From the NCBI GenBank assembly GCA_002633005.1, contig NMRA01000213.1:300580-330375 (forward strand): 29,796 nucleotides of DNA. The letters run 5' to 3'. This DNA comes from Phoronis australis (Eukaryota; Phoronida; Phoronidae). Position 1 is the stretch's first letter; every line of letters starts with the position of its first letter. Below the pieces are notes generated by a model that made no database searches, had not been told where the DNA came from, and was given only the letters and a program-made list of their open reading frames with translations. The translations under genes were made by a program, and so were the position numbers. Of this stretch, positions 1-9,113 are shown piece by piece.

Positions 1-640
1 TTTCCCACGCGATATAGACAAGCCCTATTTTCCCGTTCGACCAAAAGAAATTATTCTGAACGTTCAGTTGTTTCAGCGATACCCAGTGCTGTAGTGGTAA
101 AATTAGAGGTAAGTAGACGTCCATATCCCGCCGTATCACCTTCAGCAATGAATTTTAAAAGTGCAGTGAATTCGCAAAACCTGACTCATAAACTTGTGGG
201 CCTATTTTTGATTCACGAGTGGGTATTTAATTCGAGTCTGAAGTGGCAAGGATATCGCAGAAAGGGGCCCCAACCACACATATAGGAAGACAAATGTATA
301 TGTGTATTCCAAGCGGTCTCTGAGGGTGTTTCAAACACAATTATCAAGGAAAATTGGCGCGTAACGCCCAGAAACGATATGCTGGAGGCGTTTTTTTATT
401 CGCCCGTGGGGTATGTCCTCGGAGCCCTTTAATCATCTGTTACCATCCGATTCATTTCGCTGAATCCTCGTTCACATTCAGCGGTACTGCATGGAAGAGT
501 CTTAAAGAGAAAGCCTCCCGATCTGCTTTTTTACCGTCTTAATCGGTCTATATCCACATCGCCTCGCACACGGTCAACCTTACCTTAGGTGTCGCGTTAA
601 CCTGTAACGGAGATGAGACACGACACAGCGACGTCAGTGG
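1..640. other. Non-coding stretch, nothing recognised
   Basis: Short open frames at 94-285 and 354-542 show no domain, no compositional sign of coding and no splice context. No repeat was recognised. It could include the left flank of the THAP/ballast relic that follows, but no terminal inverted repeat was found by eye. Confidence 0.5.
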
Positions 641-652
641 TTCATCTGCAGA

Positions 653-890
653 GTGAATGCCGCTATTTTGCACTGCATCGTTCCCGCTTGCCCGATCTAT
701 GGAGCTGCGAAGAAAGCAGGTATAACGTTTTTTCGACTTCCTCGAGAACCCGAATTGCTTACGAAGTGGCTCGCAGTAGTGAACAATGAAAAGTACGCTG
801 TTATTAGCAAGTATGAGTCTGTGAAACATCTCCGTGTCTTTGGCTGACATTTCGTCGACAATGATTTCTCTGACGAATTCCGGCTTCACC
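653..890 (+). pseudogene. THAP zinc-finger domain relic
   Basis: Decayed THAP (C2CH) DNA-binding domain. The frame from 653 begins with a non-ATG codon and reads a CIVPAC start (first two zinc ligands), then FFRLP, then a conserved Trp in LLTKWLAV, and ends in VFG-stop-HF, where THAP domains have V-C-x2-H-F. The third zinc ligand Cys is therefore Phe, and a TGA at 845-847 falls just before the His. After the stop the frame continues with THAP-like residues (HFVDNDFSDEF) to about 890, where antisense ballast-like sequence begins. The spacing matches the intact THAP domain at 7565, which reads VCGKHF at the same place. THAP domains serve as DNA-binding heads of P-element and Kolobok-type transposases and of host factors. 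This copy cannot fold around zinc or be translated whole. The family call rests on motif spacing only. Confidence 0.7.
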
Positions 891-892
891 AA

Positions 893-1057
893 AGAACTAT
901 CCATACGTTCCGTTGCCTGTGCATGTTCACGGAGCCTCTCTAGTATTTCTTGATCAGTGAATTCCGGATCGAACTGATAGCCTGTGAAACCTAACGATCC
1001 ACCTGTAAAGTCTTCGTCCGATGAGCTCTCGTCTAAGTCAGGATTGCGAGTTGCCAT
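893..1057 (-). pseudogene. N-terminal fragment of a P2X7-ballast-like protein
   Basis: An ATG at 1057 opens a frame whose first ~55 residues are acidic and serine-rich (DLDESSSDEDF), followed by GYQFDPEFTDQEI. This matches the layout of the plus-strand protein at 6771, which has an acidic SSGDEE stretch followed by GYMFEPEYNEAEY. In invertebrate proteins carrying the P2X7 C-terminal ballast domain, such a GYxFxPE segment often precedes the zinc-binding part. Here the WCxC zinc cluster is missing: upstream-strand sequence beyond ~893 is antisense to the THAP relic. The open frame runs on to 548, but the extra ~110 residues are a shadow of that antisense and are not counted. It is a truncated gene start facing the THAP relic, the mirror image of the arrangement at 6771-7565. 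Confidence 0.55.
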
Positions 1058-1059
1058 GC

Positions 1060-1650
1060 TGACGTTTTTAATTCTGCGTTGAAAAGAATTATTCTCATCC
1101 TAACCATTGCTTATATAAAACTGAAACAAAGTCTGTCTCATTAGATACAATTTGTAATGCCTTTGGAGTATTCGTGAGTGCAAATTTTTTGAGAAGCCAG
1201 CAATGAATAAACCACTGTGTTACCGGCTTTAGATGCAATAAAGATATTTGACCGGGCACCGAGGCTGTGTGAGCGCATGCTAATTCAGTGTTCTTGCTTA
1301 CAGAAAGCTGTAAGTTGTGAAAAAATAACTCGATCTTATATACTTTGATCACATGTTTGGGGAATCTTTGTTTAGATATACAAATACATTATTCAAATCA
1401 TTGGTATCGTACAACTTTTTTTCCAGACGGTTCTATGGAAGGGCAACCTCAGTGACTTGACGACGTATGTAGATTTTCAGTTTCGTGGCTAATTCACCAA
1501 AATGATTACGTGCACATTATTTCTTTGGCCCACTATTATAGTTTTTTCGTGACTAGAGTTTAGTTTCCAACTTAAGCTGGTTTATGTTCGTGATGTCTAA
1601 TCCCACCGGCGGCCGCGACGGGCCTGATAGGGTTCCGAGTCACTAAGCGT
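1060..1650. other. Non-coding stretch, nothing recognised
   Basis: AT-rich. The minus-strand open frame at 1095-1352 has no recognisable domain. It would contain the upstream flank of the ballast fragment, but no TIR or clear promoter was recognised. Confidence 0.4.
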
Positions 1651-1656
1651 TTTGTG

Positions 1657-1756
1657 TGTTTAGAACTGAAAAAATCGCAAATCTAAGATTACAACACACA
1701 GCTATGTTTAGAACTGAAAAAATCGCAAATCTAAGATTACAACACACAGCTATGTT
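1657..1756. repeat. Perfect 48-bp tandem duplication (2 copies)
   Basis: A 48-bp unit starting TGTTTAGAACTG at 1657 is repeated exactly at 1705, with the first four bases of a third copy at 1753. The two copies look identical base for base, so the duplication is recent or recently homogenised. It makes short open frames on both strands repeat a 16-residue block; this is a by-product, not evidence for a protein. Confidence 0.95.
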
Positions 1757-2057
1757 CTCCTGTCTGTATTTCACGGAAAATGATTGGAATTTATCACGAA
1801 ACAGACCCAAACTCCTGCGATCAACCATTTTAAATAGGCCTACCGAACTCTGTAGGCTACGGTACGTTCAAATAAATGTACATAGCCTATAAATCCGTAA
1901 CAGTGAAATAAAACAACACGTTTGTTCAATAAATCGATGTTTTTGTAAGGGTTTACATCTAATTTTCATGATTTATTCGTGTAAAACGATAAATTAAGCG
2001 ATAAGTTGACACCAGTAAGCGTGTTGTGAACGGCTGAACAGACTGCGTTCGAACTGA

Positions 2058-2100
2058 TTACGTCATTGGTTAATTTCAACACCTTCGTCTGCCGTCAGGT
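2058..2100. promoter_or_regulatory. CRE-like site next to an inverted CCAAT box
   Basis: TTACGTCATTGG at 2058-2069 joins a CRE/ATF-like core (TTACGTCA) to an inverted CCAAT box (ATTGG). A possible splice donor, CAG|GTAAAA, follows at 2099. The combination is typical of animal proximal promoters, but no coding exon was recognised downstream. Confidence 0.25.
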
Positions 2101-2104
2101 AAAA

Positions 2105-2800
2105 CAACTAAACTTGCTGTAATGGAGTGGAACTACTCAACCTATATTGATCTACATGCTCTTATTTATTATTTCTATACTTTTGTTTATGCGGTGAGTA
2201 TTATATATTATTCATATTTATTTCAGCAACAAGAACTATGATATAAATATTACGTAATAGATGATAAAATATTATGCTAAAATATTATATAAATTACTGT
2301 TGTATTTACTTGATTCTGTAGCTATACTTAGAAAACCATGTGGAATTTTCATTTTATTGAATTCAGGCGGTTGCTTTCATACCAGTCTTAGCCCTGGCAA
2401 AGACTTAGTCAATTACAATTAAATGTTATAATAATTAAATATTATCATAATGGCATACTTCCACGTAAATACAGATGATGTTTCCTCAAGATTGATATTG
2501 TATTATATTGCTATGCTTACAAAGGGATCTGAAAAATGTTGTTATTCATTTGAATGGCATTTACTTTCATTCTAGTGTTATTGCATCACAATAATTATCT
2601 TATTGGCCATAACGTCATCAAAAATTATGTTTTGCTCAAGTAAATTATAAATAAAAATTCATCAAAATTGGTTTTATGTCTAAAAAACCTGTTTTTATTC
2701 AAGTTAGTTACACTGTTCACCACAGGCTCAGACCTGGTTTGAGGGTCTCCGAATACAACTTGGTCTCCAGCTAATAGGTGACGCTATTCCAAAATGTGTG
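2105..2800. other. AT-rich non-coding stretch
   Basis: Long runs of A/T with many ATATTAT and AATTAAAT words. No coding frame, repeat family or RNA gene recognised. Confidence 0.5.
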
Positions 2801-2822
2801 ACTAGGCAAATTACACTGGGAC

Positions 2823-3260
2823 GGCCATCTTGGGATGTAGTATCTTTGACCTAGGTGCGACCATGGTAACGAAACCCGCGCGAGATCGAAGTTGGCATTA
2901 CATTCCATAGAGTTCTGTGGCTTGCACGAAGCCGACTTGGTGGAGACGGCCTCTGGTTGGAAAGTGTCGTGCGTCAATTGAATTTGGCCATCAATTACGA
3001 GGCAATCAGAGCGTACAGCCTCTCGTTCGTTTTTGGCCTATGATGACAAGTTGGTTAACTACAATGAGTGTCGAAACATACTTGTAACGGCTGAGAATGT
3101 ATGACTCTTCATCCTAGATAACACGTGGACGTCTGGTTAAAAGCATGTTCCCAAGATACGAGCGATTCTCCAATAATCATTCAGGCGTAAGAAGGTAAAC
3201 ATTTGCCGATCGATCGTACAGCAAGACAGTGGTCATTGAGTGAACGGCCACAGTAGAGGT
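2823..3260 (+). promoter_or_regulatory. Candidate promoter and first exon (YY1, RFX X-box, splice donor)
   Basis: A patch with more CpG than its surroundings. GGCCATCTTGGG near 2823 fits a YY1 site on the minus strand. GCGACCATGGTAAC at 2857-2870 fits an RFX X-box (imperfect inverted repeat around CCATGG). About 390 bases on, CAGTAGAG|GTAAGTGA gives a strong splice donor with GT at 3259. The ATG inside the X-box opens only about 15 codons, so any exon here is probably untranslated. No downstream coding exon was recognised. Motif-based inference only. Confidence 0.3.
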
Positions 3261-5700
3261 AAGTGATTAAAATATTCGATGTATACTTTTACGTTTATTT
3301 ACCACACTCGGAAAATATATCTATTGTCTCATATCTCTGTTAAACAAGACAAGGATCGGATTTGGCGTTAAATTCGTTGTATGGTCTTGCATTTAATAAT
3401 GAATTGTTCACGGTAATGTTACGGGAACTGAACATAAATTTCGTCGACGTGTTCAAATTATGTTGAGGATGATCAACATAATTTAAAAATTGTCTCCAGA
3501 ACCATGGTATGTGTTAATACTAACTCAACGCGTATATATGCATGTTTCATTCCATGTCATTCGCTGTATTTTAAATTGAGTAAATGCATATGGGGGTTAC
3601 ACCATCGCCTGTGCGAGCTTGCGGTATACATGCCTGAGAGTCCATATGAGCGACTTTGGTTTACTTTAAAACTTATAATTGGCAACAATCACGTATATTA
3701 TGAAAGATGGTATGCTGAGGATGTTGTGTGTATTTATGATTTGTTGAAATACGGGTAGTTTGATGTCTGAACCTCACGATCGAGCGTTTACTATTTAGGT
3801 GACAGGTGTTATCTTCAGGGATTTGAGAGCCAGACATGCGATTAATCTCATTATAAGAGACAAATAAAACGAGTGTGATTTGATGAACGTTTATTTATGA
3901 AGGTTTGTTAGCAATTTCTGGGTTACGGCTCTACGTCAAAGTGGTAGCAGGTCCAGATGGGTACAGGGTACAAAGAAAATGCTGTTGGTATTTATGTTGT
4001 GTGCCAGGTGGATACAACAGAAGGAATGAAAACGTTGGGTATTGGCCGAATGCCAACCGTGACAAAATGGAGTCCAGCAAAACGGCAAATATGACTTGAA
4101 AAACCAAACGGGTAGGCCTACGCAAACTGCCATATGGGCTAAAGTTTAATACACAGTACAAGATAGATAGGTTACATGTACTGTAGCCGCCAACTGGGCT
4201 ACTATAACAATACAGAGAACGCGAGTTCCAGTGAGTGAGCAAAGTGTGATAATATTGATTTGCCCAGTTACAGTCTTCTTGGGTGACCGGTGATGTCACA
4301 GTCACGTGGCAGTCGTCTGAAGGTGCAGAAGACCGAAAATGTATTAAGATTGAGCTTCCTTGACGGGTGTATTTTTCACATTTTTTCTACATGCAATATA
4401 CACAATATATCAGTTGTTAGTCGCGGTGGCGTAGGCCTACCTAAAATAACCGACCGCCAAGTACTAATACTCCTTGTTCGGATTTCCTGTGCGTGGAAAA
4501 CTGGACTACAAAGAGTGGTTACTCGCTGGTTCCCTCCCTCACCAAACACATGAGCACTACTTCTACATTACCCTCATCAGAGAACCATACAACAGCATAC
4601 ATTCTGAAAGACAACGATTATCAATCAATAACGCGCTAAAATAGTTAAGCACGTCTTTTTGTTGTTCTTTCATAAACAAGTCCATTTGCTATAACCTTGG
4701 CCTGGGAATGAAAATTAATAGAGCCTCAGGATCACACGAGTAAGTAAAAACTGAAAATTCGGCCGAAAAATATTAATAAAAACGTACTTGTCTAGATTTG
4801 TAATTTATGTTTTTGCGTCCATAAAAAGGTATTAAATTACTGAAATCACAATACAGATAACAAAATGATGACAAGATGTCAGCAAGACTAGTAGACTGTT
4901 GTTTTTATACAGCCTGTTTTTGACTTGTTATCGATTCGAATTTCAATTCTGCCATGATGAGTGTCACTTACCAATGTAGAGTTTTGGGAGAGAAGTAATT
5001 TCTTGCCCCAGTTGCGGTATTTTGAAGCTTTGGAATCAGGTCAATACATATTCCAAAACTTACACTAACGTCCCAACTTCCAACAGCATGAACTGGGGTT
5101 TTCAAACAAATTTCGTAATTTCAATGTCCAGTTTGAATTTTCTGCTGTGGATAACCGTAACTGGAGTTGTTACGCTCATGTCATGATTTTAGGAAAACTT
5201 TGATGTTGAATTTATGACTGACTAATGAAGCAGCACCCAAACCTCGGCTTCTACGCAGGTTTATGTCAACTGGTTGTGCTTTTTATGTCGAATGTTATTT
5301 AATTACATAGAAGGCAAGAATTTTCGGGGGAGGGATTCAATCAGATGTGGCATTTGGCCACGAGGAGGGTTGCAAAATTGATGGTGAAAGGGGATTACCA
5401 GTCAACGACTGGCATGAATGCGTATGGTCACAGTTACAGCCGAGCTGATCTCATGTGATCCAGTGGTATCGAGGTCAGGTACTTATCTCACTTTTCCAGG
5501 AATGACGAAATATTCACGAACGTTTTGGCTCTATTGAATGGGAGTGACATAGTTAAAAAAACTGGAGTATTCCGTCAATTTTATAGTTAAGTGACATCTT
5601 GCAGTGCACGGACCCATTGAAAATTTATGTCCTCGTTCATAGCCTACTGTTTTGTATTCATTGCACCTTTTGGTACCTTATCTATAGTTGTACACGTTTC
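3261..5700. other. Long non-coding stretch, no gene recognised
   Basis: Open frames at 3504-3758 (+), 3931-4305 (-) and 4290-4553 (+) have no domain and no repeat of known type. Around 4290, TGATGTCACAGTCACGTG places a CRE-like site beside a CACGTG E-box, a weak promoter hint. Two copies of the palindrome TAGGCCTA occur at 4113 and 4432. Confidence 0.45.
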
Positions 5701-6012
5701 AAATCAGTTTTAGCTGGTACCTCGAATATCTAATTTAGCTCAAATTTGATGATATTTCAGAGGGGGGGGGGGTATATTTTGTCTGTCATATGGCATTTAG
5801 TGATCAGTGACATGTGTTGAATCATATGGAATTGTTTTTGTGGTACCTCGAATGTATGAGCTAGCTAATTTTTTGGGAGTGCTGTTTTGGTTTCTGCCGG
5901 ATCCATTCCAGAGTGCAATTTGTTTGTTATGGGTCATTCGTTGTTCAGTTTTAAGTCAGTTTTGGCCAGCACCTCGAATATCTAATCTAGCTAATTCTTT
6001 GACTCCCTTGTA
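5700..6012. repeat. Degenerate 126-bp tandem repeat, three copies
   Basis: The word TGGTACCTCGAAT, followed by ATCTAATTTAGCT or a variant, recurs at 5715, 5841 and 5967 (the last as CAGCACCTCGAAT), a regular step of 126 bp. A further TTGGTACCTCG lies near 6109, out of step. The copies have diverged and one contains a G-run at ~5761. No coding role is apparent. Confidence 0.7.
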
Positions 6013-6432
6013 AAGTCCCCTGGAGTCTCGCCCAGAGTGCAGACAAGGGCAGACGTTCATTTCCCTAAATATTGAGGTGGACTCTAAGTGCCCCATGGTT
6101 AGATGTTGGTACCTCGTGGTCTGGGATGTCTTAACCCCATGGCATTTCTAGTGATAGACAAGCTTTTAGCACGAACTTCAACAGAAGCCGAGACATAGTA
6201 TGGACGCGATTTCACTTCGGATTAATCACGCCCAAACTGGCGAAGTTCAGATTGGGGCTAGCCTGGGTCTAACCGCGCAATGGAACCCGCATCCAGATGC
6301 GGCCTACCTGCGTTCGATGGGAAGAGACTTTCGATCAGCACTCTGAGCCACAAAAGTAAAAATGCACTTTGGTTATTCCACGTCAGTGTTTATACTGATC
6401 TCGCAATATAGTCTAAAATTTAACTGACCTGC
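6013..6432. other. Unexplained stretch left of the TTAA element
   Basis: More GC-rich than most of the window, with several inexact short repeats (GCGCAATGGAACCCGC and GCATCCAGATGCGG). No gene or RNA recognised. Confidence 0.35.
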
Positions 6433-6436
6433 TTAA

Positions 6437-6594
6437 AGGCGAAGGCAACCTTTTTCCATGTCATTTTGAGCTAAAATAAGGTTGGCTGGTTATCCTAGAC
6501 ATATTTTTCACTTAATTACAGCTTTTCGTAATTTTATTACTTACTCGTCCGCTTTTCCGGAAGTGACGTTTTAGGAGGCAAGCGCTTCCCGCCA
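6437..6594 (+). repeat. Left terminal inverted repeat of the TTAA element
   Basis: About 158 bp, pairing with 7673-7829. Differences are a T/G and a one-T length change near 6456-6470, C/T in GGTTGGCTGG, and two changes near 6540. The inner end carries CCGGAAGTGACGT and TTCCCGCC. Confidence 0.95.
6557..6593 (+). promoter_or_regulatory. ETS/CRE composite plus E2F-like site in left TIR
   Basis: CCGGAAGTGACGT at 6557-6569 is a textbook overlap of an ETS site with a CRE half. TTCCCGCC at 6586-6593 fits E2F. They lie about 180-210 bp upstream of the ballast ATG at 6771 and face inward, so the TIR probably serves as the promoter of that gene. Confidence 0.6.
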
Positions 6595-6770
6595 CTTGGT
6601 TTTGCGTTGAGCTTACTGTGCGAATCTGTTCTATTCTACTTTTGTTTTGTGCTATTTTTCACCAATTGTCGCCACCACTTTCCATCGGCGAGTATTCTGC
6701 GGCAAGATAGGTTAGTAGAGAACTCAACTGCGTTGGATTTAGGGATTGTTTAGTGTGTTGTAAGCTGAAA

Positions 6771-7079
6771 ATGGCTGGAGTCGGTGACCCGTATCACAGT
6801 GACAGTAGTGTGAGTGACGGAGACCTTGTTCACAGCAGTGGTGACGAGGAATTTTTTCACGGACATTCAGTGGGTGGGTACATGTTTGAGCCCGAGTACA
6901 ACGAGGCAGAGTACACACAGGCACAGGCAGCTGTTGAGAGAAACGAGGCGGCTACTGAAGACAGACGTGGTGACACATCTTGGTGCAAATGCACTGTGTG
7001 CGTTGTTATGCCTACCTCAATTGAATGCTTGTGCTGTTCCGAGNCTCCCACTACTCAATATCGCTGCAGGGCTGCTTAG
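6771..7079 (+). CDS. P2X7-ballast-like protein, truncated
   Basis: 102 codons from the ATG at 6771 (AAAATGG context). Residues 10-27 are Ser/Asp/Glu-rich; 36-48 read GYMFEPEYNEAEY; 71-91 contain WCKCTVC, then MPTSIE, then LCCSE. The WCxCxxC...E...CC pattern is the start of the zinc-binding ballast domain known from the cytoplasmic tail of the P2X7 receptor and from many soluble invertebrate proteins. A full ballast domain continues well past the CC pair; here the frame ends about ten residues later at TAG 7077, beyond an ambiguous base at 7044, so most zinc ligands are missing. There are no membrane segments, so it is not a channel. The gene lies just inside the left TIR, convergent with and overlapping the THAP frame. 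Whether it is translated is unknown. Confidence 0.65.
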   Translation: MAGVGDPYHSDSSVSDGDLVHSSGDEEFFHGHSVGGYMFEPEYNEAEYTQAQAAVERNEAATEDRRGDTSWCKCTVCVVMPTSIECLCCSEXPTTQYRCRAA

Positions 7080-7565
7080 AGGCTCTGGGCTGGAGAAAAC
7101 AGCACAGGGCGAATCACTACTGGTTCCAGGAATTGCACGCTCTGGGGTACGTTCGGAGGCACGGGTGACAGTAGATGAAGTGCCTCCACTGGCTCCAGTC
7201 ACTGTACTGGCCACAGCTCGCGAGGCTTCTCGCTTCAAAAACGCACTTCTCGGGGGTGGCGACGGGGCACTGCCGGGAATCAACACAGACGGAATGGCAT
7301 CCTTCTTCAAGCGTTGTTTCGCGGGGACCTTCATCAGTTCAGCGTACAAATCCCTTTCGTAATCGGACGGCAGAAAGTGCTTGCCACACACACGGTAATT
7401 CTCCACTGCTTTGTACGTTGCGTGGACGGGTAACGCTGCGTTCTTCACACGAACGAGCCAAGTACGGCGAAGTGTGTCATCCATCGGAAAGCGATGCAAA
7501 GGCACTCCCAAAGCGCGCGTGAGCCGATAATTACTACATCCCGGTACGCAGCAACAGTGTGGCAT
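7017..7565 (-). CDS. THAP-domain protein encoded by the TTAA element
   Basis: 182 residues from the ATG at 7565. Residues 1-90 form a complete THAP zinc finger: CCCVPGC (Cys6, Cys10), FP at 26-27, Trp36, VCGKHF with Cys60 and His63, and a DAIPSVL-type ending. All hallmark THAP residues are present, so this half should bind DNA. The remaining ~90 residues are Ser/Thr/Pro/Ala-rich and low complexity, and the final ones are antisense to the ballast gene. No RNase H-like transposase core follows. It sits just inside the right TIR, whose ETS/CRE and E2F-like motifs probably drive it. In a Kolobok-like element this would be the DNA-binding part of the transposase or an accessory protein; alone it could act as a TIR-binding repressor (inference). 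The ambiguous base at 7044 falls near its C terminus. Confidence 0.8.
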   Translation of the reverse strand: MPHCCCVPGCSNYRLTRALGVPLHRFPMDDTLRRTWLVRVKNAALPVHATYKAVENYRVCGKHFLPSDYERDLYAELMKVPAKQRLKKDAIPSVLIPGSAPSPPPRSAFLKREASRAVASTVTGASGGTSSTVTRASERTPERAIPGTSSDSPCAVFSSPEPLSSPAAILSSGXLGTAQAFN

Positions 7566-7672
7566 GTTGACTGACTAGTAAATGAAAGCGAACGACGACG
7601 GAACTTAACACAACCGAGGTAGAACAATGACTGACTCGGCAGCTCTCACAGTCAGACTATGTGAAAAGAAAT

Positions 7673-7829
7673 TGGCGGGAAGCGCTTGCCTCCTAAAACG
7701 TCACTTCCGGAAAAGCGGACGAATAATTAATAAAATTACGAAAAGCTGTAATTAAGTGAAAAATATGTCTAGGATAACCAACCAACCTTATTTTAGCTCA
7801 AATGACATGGAAAACGGTTGCCTTCGCCT
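7673..7829 (-). repeat. Right terminal inverted repeat of the TTAA element
   Basis: Inverted copy of 6437-6594, about 97% identical by eye. Outer end GGTTGCCTTCGCCT abuts TTAA at 7830-7833. Confidence 0.95.
7674..7710 (-). promoter_or_regulatory. ETS/CRE composite plus E2F-like site in right TIR
   Basis: ACGTCACTTCCGG at 7698-7710 and GGCGGGAA at 7674-7681 are the inverted copies of the left-TIR sites, unchanged. They lie ~110-145 bp upstream of the THAP start at 7565 and face inward. Confidence 0.6.
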
Positions 7830-7833
7830 TTAA

Positions 7834-9059
7834 CGAACATGTACTTATTCAAGCAGGTAAAACAGAATTCTTTGACAGCGTTTATACTTTGGAAAACACA
7901 TGTATACATAAATTATAACATGCGCATGTGCGTACATGTGCTACTAATAAAATATACATGCTTTAGTTGTGACATGTATTGTTTTTTAAAACATATTAAA
8001 CAAAACGCATTTTGTTACTGGTTATGCATTATTGCTAACTTTTATATTAGTATTCAAGTTAGTGAACATGATTAATAATAGACTGCAGAGAATTTAAGGT
8101 TGGTGAGATCCCCGTGATGATTTAAACGAGTAACTAAGTGTTGTTATGGAAACCTCTTCCGTTCTAATCCACTCACGAAGTGCGACTTTAATTAGCGTCT
8201 TTTCAACTGGCACACTGGTCTTTTGTTTCTTCAAGATCTTAAGGAATGATGTGGGTTTTAGAGTTCATCTGGCGATTTATTTTATTACAAAGCTACCCAA
8301 ATTTACTCACCTGGCAAACTCCAGGATACTGATACGCCAGTCTCACCACACCTAATAATCTCTACAGCAAGACATCACTTAATTTTCAATTCGTGTTGCC
8401 AGCCATAGACCATCTTCTTAAAGAGCTGAAATCACCGATTTCGTACAGAAACACCAAAGAAACCATTCACAGCATTAGCAAATCTCCTTTGTGGTCAGTG
8501 TGAAAAATCGTCAAATGCTGTGGCTCGTTTTCCTTTGCTTTTTGTTACAAAAGAATGGTGATGTGTTATGTTTGTGTTTGTTGTGAAATGGGCATTTAAC
8601 CACGTCGTGACTCTTTTCACTTTCCCTCGGGGTATCACAGAAGCGCGGACATGACACAAGTCTGTGCAAGAAACTCGCGTGTTGGTGGACATGACACACC
8701 GGTGCTGGACACGTTCATACGTCTCACTCATGTCCGAGAAGCTAAGAAACTAATTCTAGTAAGTTGTCTTTCATATATTTTTTCGTTTTGGGATATTGAC
8801 CTCACTTCTGTGATACGTAATGCTGTAAAGGAAGGTTTGTGATGCTGACTATGCAGTCTCTTGTCGAAACAAAGTAAATGTTTTTTTTTGATTTATACAT
8901 TTATTGCCCAGATAACAGCACGTAGCCAGTCTGAGGTTGGGTGCCTCAGTTCTGGCTTTAACAAAAGTGTATGATATTAACTAACAGATATATAAGGCAA
9001 NTACAAACAATTTATTTCTAAATATATTAAGATTTACAACAATGAGTTATATGGAAACG

Positions 9060-9060
<1 letters not shown>
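7834..9060. other. Non-coding stretch, no gene recognised
   Basis: AT-rich, with CATGTACATG-type words near 7840-7960. The frame at 8146-8355 (+) and the short open stretch at ~8393-8500 (+) have no recognisable domain. The base at 9001 is ambiguous. Confidence 0.4.

Positions 9061-9061
<1 letters not shown>

Positions 9062-9112
<51 letters not shown>
9062..9112. repeat. (CA)n microsatellite
   Basis: About 25 uninterrupted CA units ending in CCCACGCC. Length polymorphism is likely. Confidence 0.98.

Positions 9113-9113
<1 letters not shown>

Larger units (their letters stand above)
6437..7829. mobile_element. TTAA-bounded TIR transposon carrying ballast and THAP genes (Kolobok-like)
   Basis: A 1393-bp element. 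It begins AGGCGAAGGCAACC at 6437 and ends with the reverse complement GGTTGCCTTCGCCT at 7829. A TTAA flanks it on both sides (6433-6436 and 7830-7833) and symmetry stops just beyond, as expected for a TTAA target-site duplication. The TIRs are ~158 bp with roughly five differences by eye. TTAA targets are used by piggyBac, Kolobok and Sola3 elements; a THAP-domain protein points to Kolobok. Inside lie two convergent genes: a truncated P2X7-ballast-like protein (+) and a THAP protein (-). No DDE catalytic core is present, so it is probably non-autonomous, an internally deleted or recombined derivative. One base in the middle (7044) is ambiguous. Confidence 0.85.

Noticed and set aside
548-892. 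C-terminal part of the minus-strand frame that starts at 1057
   Set aside because: It is antisense to the THAP relic; only the first ~55 residues look like real protein.
3504-3758. 84-codon open frame on the plus strand
   Set aside because: No recognisable motif; length is not unusual for AT-rich non-coding DNA.
3931-4305. 124-codon open frame on the minus strand
   Set aside because: Overlaps other frames on both strands, has no domain, no promoter or splice support and an irregular composition.
6814-7362. 182-codon plus-strand frame across the TTAA element
   Set aside because: Shadow: first half is an alternative frame of the ballast gene, second half is antisense to the THAP gene.
6437-7829. 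piggyBac element
   Set aside because: TTAA target fits, but the ends lack the usual CCY...RGG form and the element carries a THAP domain, so Kolobok is favoured.
8393-8500. Short open stretch on the plus strand with plausible protein composition
   Set aside because: About 35 codons, no start, no splice sites and no family recognised.
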